From Fidelibacterota bacterium (GTDB lineage: Bacteria > Fidelibacterota > Fidelibacteria > Fidelibacterales > Fidelibacteraceae): a stretch of 14,349 nt of DNA. Positions 8,397-13,911 of the stretch are shown in pieces. Every line of letters begins with the position of its first letter. The stretch's first letter is position 1. Under the pieces are notes generated by a model. It saw nothing but the letters and a program-made list of their open reading frames with translations, was not told the DNA's origin and ran no database searches. The position numbers and the translations under genes were made by a program. The stretch covers positions 1 through 14,349 of the forward strand of contig DAOVOB010000010.1 of assembly GCA_030629925.1 (NCBI GenBank), given 5' to 3'.

Positions 8397-9757
8397 TGAA
8401 AAAAATATTATCGACATCTTTAATACTTTTATCTGCCCTCCTCCTTATTTTTGGGTGTTCAGAAACAATGACCCTTCCCGGTACAGGTGAAAAGCCAATC
8501 AGTGGGATAAATTCCGATCCAAATAAATTTGCACGAATTTCTCCTGATTGGAGCTTTACTCAACTGGAATTAACTGATCCAGTTGATATTTTTGCCTCAA
8601 AAGACGGTAGATTGTACCTTGCAGATAGTTCAGAAAAACGCATTCGTGTCATTCGCCCTTCAGGTGAAGTGGAAACAGGAATTTACGATACATTGAGCAA
8701 TTTATCTGTCACCCCTACCTCAGTCTGCCTTGATTCACGCTTTAATGTATATTATACCGATGATAGCGGTGTTATTTATTTTTGGCCTCAATTTGCGGCA
8801 ATGATCGGAATTGAAGGTATTATAACACAACGTTACTATGATGTTAACGGATCTCAGGTTTTAATGGATCCTTTAACCGGATTAGCTTCGGGATTCTCAC
8901 CCATACCGGATTCAGAGATCATCGACAGCACACAAATCTCTGTTCTTGATTCTTTGATAAGTCCAAGAGTATTTTACGATCCACAATCAACTTTAAATAG
9001 CATGGGACTGACTGATACCGCAAGTGGTACAGTGATCGTTGAGGGTGATCAAATTTATGCCAGTCAAAATAAATCCTTTGTTGCTCTTGCCCCTGCTCCC
9101 ACAGCCGACATGTCGATCTATGCAGCAGACGCGATCAATAATTATATCGTTAAGATCAATTTACTTCCTACCATTCTGGTCAGATTATCGAATGGGCAAA
9201 ATGTCTGGCAATATGTGGGTGTAAAAGAATCATTTGTTGCCACTCCAGGCACAGGTGCAGGAACGATCTCATGGCCTATTTCAATGACTTCAGATAAGGT
9301 CGGAAATCTATTTTATACTCAAACAGGTGAGTATTTCTCGGTACATAAGCTTAATGCTTCAGGCTATAGTTCAGGTTTTCTTGTTGGTATAGATGATATT
9401 ATGGGATTGGGAGAATATGGTTATGCCCGTGATATTACTGTTTCAAACGACGGAGACATCTTTGTTCTCGATACTCTTGACCATGATGTTAAAATGTACT
9501 CCTCAGCCGGTGAATTTATCAAATCGGTCGTTGTTCGCGAAGAATGGTTGAAAATATCCGATTCTACTTATTACGGCGATTCATTAGTCGTTAAAGATAC
9601 ACTTATTTTACAACAGTATCCTGATCTTCTGAATAATCCATTTGCTCTAATCTTTTACGATGAAGTTATTTACACGCTTGATAATGGAAACAATCGTATC
9701 CTACGTTTCACAAAGGTTGATGATGTCGTAATTGAAGATCCTGATCGGGAAGACTAG
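8396..9757 (+). CDS. Predicted lipoprotein with NHL-like beta-propeller repeats
   Basis: The N-terminus MKKILSTSLILLSALLLIFGC gives a lipobox with Cys21. The mature part contains repeated propeller-blade-like units: DPVDIFASKDGRLYLADSSE with IRVIRPSGEV, then ARDITVSNDGDIFVLDTLDH with VKMYSSAGEF, and near the end NPFALIFYDEVIYTLDNGNN with ILRFTKVDD. The pattern (Pro or Arg, D-I-x-V, DG-x-I/L-Y/F-V, D-x-x-x-x-I, then a short F-x-x-x-G) is that of NHL/SMP-30-like propellers, which act as binding scaffolds. No catalytic residues are evident. The start overlaps the PorV/PorQ-like gene's stop by 1 nt, so expression is probably coupled. It is the last gene of the cluster. No T-tract terminator is visible after the TAG. 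Confidence 0.8.
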   Translation: MKKILSTSLILLSALLLIFGCSETMTLPGTGEKPISGINSDPNKFARISPDWSFTQLELTDPVDIFASKDGRLYLADSSEKRIRVIRPSGEVETGIYDTLSNLSVTPTSVCLDSRFNVYYTDDSGVIYFWPQFAAMIGIEGIITQRYYDVNGSQVLMDPLTGLASGFSPIPDSEIIDSTQISVLDSLISPRVFYDPQSTLNSMGLTDTASGTVIVEGDQIYASQNKSFVALAPAPTADMSIYAADAINNYIVKINLLPTILVRLSNGQNVWQYVGVKESFVATPGTGAGTISWPISMTSDKVGNLFYTQTGEYFSVHKLNASGYSSGFLVGIDDIMGLGEYGYARDITVSNDGDIFVLDTLDHDVKMYSSAGEFIKSVVVREEWLKISDSTYYGDSLVVKDTLILQQYPDLLNNPFALIFYDEVIYTLDNGNNRILRFTKVDDVVIEDPDRED

Positions 9758-9835
9758 ATTTCCAAACAGCATTTTAAAATTTAAATATTTCATTAATCTA
9801 TCGATCGTTTTATATATTACTCTTTGATGAAGGAT

Positions 9836-9866
9836 TAAAGGTGTAAAGGTATAGGGTATAAAGGTC
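9836..9866. repeat. Degenerate TAAAGGTR tandem repeat
   Basis: Four consecutive units TAAAGGTG (9836-9843), TAAAGGTA (9844-9851), TAGGGTA (9852-9858) and TAAAGGTC (9859-9866) lie head to tail in the spacer. The units differ by one or two bases and one has lost a base, so the tract is an imperfect microsatellite-like array. Confidence 0.6.
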
Positions 9867-9935
9867 ATCAGGATACTTGTTTCCTGGTTATTGTCTCTTG
9901 ACTCTTCAGATCACAGGCTGTTCCCTGCTCCAAAC

Positions 9936-9956
9936 CCCGAACTCCGAACACCAACA
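9936..9956. repeat. Degenerate CCGAACW tandem repeat
   Basis: Successive units CCCGAACT, CCGAACA and CCAACA form a short decaying tandem tract just upstream of the phosphodiesterase gene. It lies 26 nt before the chosen ATG. Confidence 0.5.
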
Positions 9957-9970
9957 CTATAAAAAAGGTG

Positions 9971-9976
9971 AAAGGA
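9971..9976 (+). promoter_or_regulatory. Ribosome binding site deciding the phosphodiesterase start
   Basis: AAAGGA lies 6 nt before the ATG at 9983. This favours that ATG over the upstream in-frame GTG at 9968, which would place this site inside the coding region. Confidence 0.65.
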
Positions 9977-9982
9977 ATTAAA

Positions 9983-10852
9983 ATGCTAAAAAAAATAATA
10001 CTCCTATTACTCATTACAAGTTTATTGCTGGCAGCACCTCCCTATGCTGAACCCGATCTTTCTTTCGATTCCGTTGAAGATCTGCAAGCATTCTTTGTAT
10101 GGTCACCCGATCGACTTCCTGTCTTAAGTGCTCACCGTGGCGGACCCTACCCCGGTTACCCTGAAAATTGTATTGAAACCTTTGAAAACATCTTAGAGCA
10201 TTATCCTTCTACTTTGGAAGTGGATGTCTCAGTTACAAAAGATTCTGTTCTCATTCTTATGCACGATTGGAGTCTGGATCGTACGACAACGGGCACGGGA
10301 AGGGTAAATGATACATACTATGATGATCTTGACGAGCTGTTCCTGGAAGACAATGATAGTGCTTTGACAGAATTCAAGATCCCGACTTTGGAAGAAGCTT
10401 TATTATGGGCAAAAGGAAAAACCGTTCTTAATCTAGACATTAAAAGAGGCGTTCCTTTTAAGAAAGTGATCGATCTTGTCCATAAAACTGAAACAAAAGC
10501 CTCTGTTTTGATCATTGTTTACAGTATTAAAGATGGTATAAAAGTCAACCAACTTGATCCGGACCTTATGTTATCTCTTGCAATTAGAAGTCAGGAAGAA
10601 TTGGAACGGGCATTGGAATCCGGCATTCCCATGAACAGAGTCACGGCTTTCACCGGTACTCGCCTTCAGAAAAAGCCCTTATACAACATGCTACATAAAG
10701 AAAAGGTCTTTGCAAATTGTGGAACCTTAGGTAATTTAGACAGGAAAGCGAAAGCAAAAGGCGATCATCTCTATAAACAATGGGAAAAACTCGGAATAGA
10801 TATCTTTGCAACAGATCGCCCGATTGAAGTTGGGAACATCCTTTATAAATAA
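9983..10852 (+). CDS. Exported glycerophosphodiester phosphodiesterase (GDPD family)
   Basis: It hydrolyses glycerophosphodiesters to glycerol-3-phosphate and an alcohol in characterised family members. From the chosen ATG the protein is 289 aa with a signal peptide (MLKKIILLLL core, cleavage near LLLAA), so it acts in the periplasm or at the envelope. The GDPD hallmark motifs are in order: SAHRGG with His51-Arg52, PEN at 60-62, EVDV with Glu79 and Asp81, and the MHDWSLDRTTTGTG block with His94. A Lys in LNLDIKRG (about 158) and the C-terminal FATDRPIEV also match the family TIM barrel. An upstream in-frame GTG (9968) would add five residues but lacks a Shine-Dalgarno. The stop overlaps an ATG at 10852, and the following small membrane protein gene starts 11 nt after the stop. 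The exact substrate and whether it is a salvage enzyme cannot be read. Confidence 0.92.
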   Translation: MLKKIILLLLITSLLLAAPPYAEPDLSFDSVEDLQAFFVWSPDRLPVLSAHRGGPYPGYPENCIETFENILEHYPSTLEVDVSVTKDSVLILMHDWSLDRTTTGTGRVNDTYYDDLDELFLEDNDSALTEFKIPTLEEALLWAKGKTVLNLDIKRGVPFKKVIDLVHKTETKASVLIIVYSIKDGIKVNQLDPDLMLSLAIRSQEELERALESGIPMNRVTAFTGTRLQKKPLYNMLHKEKVFANCGTLGNLDRKAKAKGDHLYKQWEKLGIDIFATDRPIEVGNILYK

Positions 10853-10853
10853 T

Positions 10854-10859
10854 GGAGAG
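10854..10859 (+). promoter_or_regulatory. Ribosome binding site deciding the small membrane protein start
   Basis: GGAGAG lies directly before the ATG at 10864. It favours that codon over the ATG at 10852, whose own coding sequence would contain this site. Confidence 0.6.
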
Positions 10860-10863
10860 AAAA

Positions 10864-11091
10864 ATGAAAAACAATACAAGAATCATGCTGAATATGACCC
10901 TGATAATCCTGGCGATCATCATGATCATTATTGGAGTTGCAAGCGGAATATACTATTTCTCGATTGCAGGTATTCTGTTTTTCCTGGCTGTGTTAATTTT
11001 ACGGGGGAGGCATATCCGAAAATTAAATCAAGAGATCAATGAAATGAAGGAATCTGATCAAGATGAAAGTAACGATACTGAAGATAAATAA
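10864..11091 (+). CDS. Small two-helix membrane protein
   Basis: A 75-aa protein when started at the ATG with the GGAGAG site; starting at 10852 would add four residues (MERK). After a short polar N-terminus there are two hydrophobic segments: LNMTLIILAIIMIIIGV and, after a short GIYYF turn, AGILFFLAVLIL. A basic RGRHIRK stretch and an acidic, probably helical tail rich in Glu and Asp follow. The positive-inside pattern suggests both ends are cytoplasmic. No family is recognised. It sits between the phosphodiesterase and the DUF4180 gene, and its last 29 nt overlap the latter in another frame. Confidence 0.75.
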   Translation: MKNNTRIMLNMTLIILAIIMIIIGVASGIYYFSIAGILFFLAVLILRGRHIRKLNQEINEMKESDQDESNDTEDK

Positions 11092-11422
11092 TATTCCGAT
11101 CGCCATATTGGAATCTATTGAATCACCCATAGCAACGGTACAGGACGCCTTGGACCTTCTGGGAAACGCAGATAATCAGGGTGCGCGGAAGATTATGATC
11201 AAAAAAGAACATTTGCACTCTGATTTTTTTGATCTTAAAACTGGTCTGGCCGGTGACATCATGCAAAAGATCATCAATTATTATAAGCAACTTGCAGTTG
11301 TAGGTGATTTTTCTGATCTCAGAAAAAAAAGCTGGCTCGATTTTATGTGCGAAAGCAATCAAACCGGACAAATATTTTTTGCTGAAAGCACAGATGATGC
11401 AGTAAAATATTTAACAAAGTAG
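11063..11422 (+). CDS. DUF4180 domain-containing protein
   Basis: The 119-aa product matches DUF4180 along its whole length: an N-terminal strand pair, VQDALDLLGNADNQGA, then a basic strand, DFFDLKTGLAGDIMQKI, QLAVVGDFSDLRKKSW, and FMCESNQTGQIFFAES with a terminal helix. Proteins of this family are small and cytoplasmic; their function is not established as far as I know. The ATG is preceded by AAGGA (11047-11051) at an 11-nt spacing inside the upstream gene, with which it overlaps by 29 nt. It stops at TAG 11420-11422, only 5 nt before the ATG of the broken gene copy at 11428, implying they were once an operon pair. Its last codons occur again at 13763-13792. Confidence 0.88.
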   Translation: MKVTILKINNIPIAILESIESPIATVQDALDLLGNADNQGARKIMIKKEHLHSDFFDLKTGLAGDIMQKIINYYKQLAVVGDFSDLRKKSWLDFMCESNQTGQIFFAESTDDAVKYLTK

Positions 11423-11541
11423 TTCATATGAAAAGATTACATTTAAACCGAATTCATTTTTGGTATGAAATCTTTAAAAGCCCTCCCGTAGAGGCAATAA
11501 AAGATAATTGAGATTATTATGTTGGGCTTTGGATCAAACCT
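11393..11541 (+). repeat. Left copy of a ~149-bp direct repeat flanking the peptidase segment
   Basis: Aligns without gaps at a fixed offset of 2370 to 13763-13911. I count 13 mismatches, so identity is about 91%, with an uninterrupted identical block of more than 40 bp in the middle. The copy covers the last codons of the DUF4180 gene, the 5-nt gap, and the first 38 codons of the following gene. Confidence 0.93.
11428..11541 (+). pseudogene. Truncated, nonsense-broken copy of the gene starting at 13798
   Basis: The reading frame matches the first 38 codons of the intact gene at 13798 but has TGA at 11509-11511 where the intact copy has AGA. The product would be 27 aa. After the stop the frame still encodes DYYVGLWIKP, identical to the intact copy, so the nonsense change came after or with the duplication. 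Homology ends abruptly at 11541. Differences up to there include Leu/Ser, Arg/Gln and Glu/Asp changes plus several silent ones. Confidence 0.88.
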
Positions 11542-11542
11542 C

Positions 11543-11696
11543 ATGAATCCGATAATCCCGGAAACACATGATGTTTCGGATTCAATCAGAACTCTTAATG
11601 AATCATGGGTAGGAAAAAACCTTTGACGACCTGGGCGGAGTAACAAGTCATTTTATATTTGCTGAAAAAATAAATATTGTCTATTTTCCTTTTTAA
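11543..11696 (+). pseudogene. Possible decayed coding remnant with a frameshift
   Basis: From ATG 11543 a short frame runs to TGA 11624-11626. It contains NPIIPETHDVSDSIRTLNES and WVGKN. An overlapping frame from 11622 to TAA 11694-11696 continues with FDDLGGVTSHFIFAEKINIV. Joined by one frameshift near the A run at 11613-11618 they would read as a ~50-residue tail of a protein. The coding look is subjective and there is no recognised family. It may be the 3' end of the broken upstream gene or of an unrelated gene. Confidence 0.3.
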
Positions 11697-11710
11697 AAAC
11701 AGGAAAATAG
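11681..11710. terminator. AT-rich perfect inverted repeat upstream of the peptidase
   Basis: CTATTTTCCT (11681-11690) and AGGAAAATAG (11701-11710) form a perfect 10-bp stem around a 10-nt TTTTAAAAAC loop. It begins inside the possible coding remnant and is followed by ATTTTG. It may be a bidirectional intrinsic terminator of the older operon, or a regulatory palindrome for the peptidase gene 47 nt downstream. Confidence 0.5.
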
Positions 11711-11713
11711 ATT

Positions 11714-11742
11714 TTGTCATACAATCGGATTTTTAATTATTT
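11714..11742 (+). promoter_or_regulatory. Candidate promoter of the peptidase gene
   Basis: TTGTCA (11714-11719) resembles a -35 element. TAATTATTT (11734-11742) is a plausible AT-rich -10 region before the AGGAG ribosome site (11745-11749). The spacing is only approximate and promoter consensus in this lineage is uncertain, so this is a weak call. Confidence 0.25.
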
Positions 11743-11756
11743 TTAGGAGAAAAAAA

Positions 11757-13748
11757 ATGAAAAAAACATTTATTCTGGCGTTGATACTCGCCATGTGTGT
11801 CTATCTCCCAGCTCAAACGGACACAAAATTGATAATGAAAAGAAACGCCTTGCCCTCTTCACAGGAAGAATTGATGGAATTATCCGCCTGCGATACAGGT
11901 AATTATACCTATTCCGTGGAAGATTACTTCCAAAAACCAAAACAATCCACGTTTAGATTTTCTCCGGACGGAAAGTATATTTCCTACCGGGAAAAAGATG
12001 AAAACGGGAAACGGCATGTATATGTCAAAGACATTGAAACCAATAAAGCAACCCGGGTCATCGAGGAAAAAGAAGAACTGATCCGGAATTACCTCTGGGC
12101 CAATAATAATCGTCTGATTTATGTTAAGGATAAAGGCGGAAATGAGAATTATCATCTCTTCGCTGTAAACCTGGATAGTAGTAATCCGGTAGATCTGACG
12201 CCTTTCGAAGGCGTGAGGGTCAGTATTCTGAATGATCTGAAAGATCAGTCCGATGAGATGATCATCAGCATGAACAAAGATAATGTGCAAATTTTCGAGC
12301 CCTATAAGATCAATATCAAAACCGGCGAGATGGTAAAATTATTCGAGAACAAAGACCTGGTAAATCCAATTGTCGGATATGATTTCGACAAGGACGGTAA
12401 TCTGAGGGCATATACACAGCAGGTAAACGGAACAAATTACATTCTCTATTACCGAACTGCAGAAGACAAACCGTTTGAAAAAGTGGGCCAGACAGACTGG
12501 ATGAATGATTTCTATATTCTCGGATTTGACTATGCTTCCGATAATCCGAATGCCGCTTATGTCCTGTCAAATTTGGAAAGCAATACGAACGAGATCGTGC
12601 TTTATGACATGGTAGCGAAAAAAACACTTAAGACTCTTTTCAAAAACAAAAATTACGATATCGGCGGATTGGCCCGCTCACGGAAACGCAATTATGAGAT
12701 AGACTATTATTATTACACCGGCGAAAAAAGTCGTATCGTTCCCGTAAGCCGGACCTACAAAAAACTCCACCGGAAATTCCGGAAACAATTCGGAGATAAG
12801 GAATTTTTAATCGCCAGCAAAACAGACAATGAAGATAAATACCTGATCTATGTTACCAGTGACAAATTATACGGTACTTATTACATTTATGACATGAACA
12901 AAAATGAATTCAAAGAAATCATGGACCTGATGCCTCAGTTGAAAGAAGAGGATATGGCTGTAATGAAACCCATTCATTTCACATCCCGCGACGGTCTGAT
13001 AATCCATGGATACCTGACCCTCCCAAAAGAAGCGACATTGGGGAAAAAAGTACCGCTGATCGTCAATCCACACGGCGGTCCTTACGGCATTCGGGATAGA
13101 TGGGGATTCAATCCGGAGGTTCAACTGTTCGCCAGCAGAGGTTACGCAACTCTACAGGTGAATTACAGGGGCTCGGGTGGATATGGAAAAGCCTTCTACC
13201 TGGCAGGAAACAAGCAAATCGGGCGTAAAATGCTGGATGATTTGGAAGACGGCGTAAGCTATGTCAAATCCCTTGGCAAGATCGATAAGGACAAGATCAC
13301 GATCTACGGCGGCAGTTACGGCGGACTGGCAACGCTAGGCAGTCTGGTCAAAACTCCCGACCTGTATACCTGCGGTGTTGATTATGTGGGTGTTTCCAAT
13401 TTGTTCACTTTCTTCAAATCTTTTCCACCTTATTGGAAACCGTTTTTAGCTCAAATATATGAACAATGGTACAATGAAACGGATTCTGCAGACCAAAAGA
13501 TCATGCATGAAGTTTCGCCAGCTCTGAATGTGGATAAGATCAAAAAACCGCTCTTTGTCATTCAGGGGGCCAATGATCCGCGTGTCAATATTGAAGAATC
13601 TAACCAGATCGTGGAAAATCTCCGCACCAGAGGATTCGATGTCCCCTATATGGTCAAATACAACGAAGGCCATGGCTTCGGACATGAAGAGAACCGGATC
13701 GAATTATATCACTGCATGATGGGCTTCTTTGCCAAGCATTTAAAGTGA
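11757..13748 (+). CDS. S9-family serine peptidase (prolyl oligopeptidase / acylaminoacyl-peptidase type), exported
   Basis: Hydrolyses peptides, typically short ones, with a Ser-Asp-His triad in an alpha/beta-hydrolase domain gated by a beta-propeller. The 663-aa product fits the family length. It starts behind AGGAG (11745-11749) with a signal peptide ending about residue 20 (LPAQ). Residues ~50-390 are the propeller, opening with YSVEDYFQKPKQSTFRFSP and DGKYISY. The hydrolase domain starts near 404: PHGGPYG at 438-444 (oxyanion region), NYRGSGGYG, nucleophile Ser520 in YGGSYGG, Asp607 in QGANDPRV and His639 in NEGHGFGHE. The triad is complete, so the enzyme is probably active, likely periplasmic and used for peptide catabolism. 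By eye, CTG (Leu) and CGG (Arg) codons look more frequent than in the flanking genes. The gene lies between the two copies of a direct repeat, with repeat homology resuming 14 nt after its stop. It may have been acquired (inference). Confidence 0.95.
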   Translation: MKKTFILALILAMCVYLPAQTDTKLIMKRNALPSSQEELMELSACDTGNYTYSVEDYFQKPKQSTFRFSPDGKYISYREKDENGKRHVYVKDIETNKATRVIEEKEELIRNYLWANNNRLIYVKDKGGNENYHLFAVNLDSSNPVDLTPFEGVRVSILNDLKDQSDEMIISMNKDNVQIFEPYKINIKTGEMVKLFENKDLVNPIVGYDFDKDGNLRAYTQQVNGTNYILYYRTAEDKPFEKVGQTDWMNDFYILGFDYASDNPNAAYVLSNLESNTNEIVLYDMVAKKTLKTLFKNKNYDIGGLARSRKRNYEIDYYYYTGEKSRIVPVSRTYKKLHRKFRKQFGDKEFLIASKTDNEDKYLIYVTSDKLYGTYYIYDMNKNEFKEIMDLMPQLKEEDMAVMKPIHFTSRDGLIIHGYLTLPKEATLGKKVPLIVNPHGGPYGIRDRWGFNPEVQLFASRGYATLQVNYRGSGGYGKAFYLAGNKQIGRKMLDDLEDGVSYVKSLGKIDKDKITIYGGSYGGLATLGSLVKTPDLYTCGVDYVGVSNLFTFFKSFPPYWKPFLAQIYEQWYNETDSADQKIMHEVSPALNVDKIKKPLFVIQGANDPRVNIEESNQIVENLRTRGFDVPYMVKYNEGHGFGHEENRIELYHCMMGFFAKHLK

Positions 13749-13762
13749 CAAAAACGAATTAA

Positions 13763-13792
13763 AATGAAGCTGTAAAATACTTAACAAAGTAG
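13763..13792 (+). pseudogene. Remnant of the DUF4180 gene 3' end
   Basis: In frame, the segment reads NEAVKYLTK then TAG. The intact DUF4180 gene ends DDAVKYLTK then TAG, with silent changes in the Ala and Tyr codons. An in-frame TAA lies immediately upstream (13760-13762), so this is only a 9-codon relic with no start. Its existence shows that a DUF4180-like gene once lay directly upstream of this copy of the next gene. Confidence 0.85.
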
Positions 13793-13911
13793 TTTATATG
13801 AAAAGATCCCACTTAAACCAAATTCATTTTTGGTATGAAATCTTTAAAAGCCCTCCCGTAGATGCAATAAAAGATAATAGAGATTATTATGTGGGGCTCT
13901 GGATCAAACCT
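13763..13911 (+). repeat. Right copy of the ~149-bp direct repeat
   Basis: Partner of 11393-11541. It begins 14 nt after the peptidase stop with remnant DUF4180 codons and runs into the intact gene at 13798. The left limit is soft because the first eight positions already contain two mismatches; the right limit at 13911 is sharp. Confidence 0.93.

Larger units (their letters stand above)
9758..9967. other. Non-coding spacer with degenerate short repeats
   Basis: This stretch separates the envelope cluster from the phosphodiesterase operon. I see no ORF with coding character and no clear terminator hairpin. Its first third is very AT-rich. The remainder holds two sets of degenerate 6-8-nt tandem units, annotated separately. 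Confidence 0.6.

Noticed and set aside
9758..9830. Terminator after the envelope cluster
   Set aside because: The AT-rich palindromic bases near 9771 do not form a convincing stem followed by a T tract.
9836..9956. CRISPR-like array
   Set aside because: Units are 6-8 nt, degenerate and contiguous with no spacers, and no cas gene is nearby.
9968..9982. GTG start for the phosphodiesterase
   Set aside because: It has no Shine-Dalgarno and places the AAAGGA site inside the gene; the ATG at 9983 gives a cleaner signal peptide.
11545..11583. Hairpin GAATCC...GGATTC with inner GAAACA...TGTTTC
   Set aside because: Two 6-bp stems separated by a 10-nt bulge are too weak to call a terminator or attachment site.
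11443..11646. Minus-strand ORF of 67 aa
   Set aside because: It is the antisense of the broken gene copy and the following relic, with no Shine-Dalgarno and no protein-like pattern.
11880..12290. Minus-strand ORF of 136 aa inside the peptidase gene
   Set aside because: It is antisense to a well-supported peptidase coding region and has no independent support; other internal antisense frames were dropped for the same reason.
11393..13911. Insertion sequence or transposon
   Set aside because: No transposase, integrase or terminal inverted repeats are visible at the segment edges, and the direct repeats are far longer than target-site duplications.
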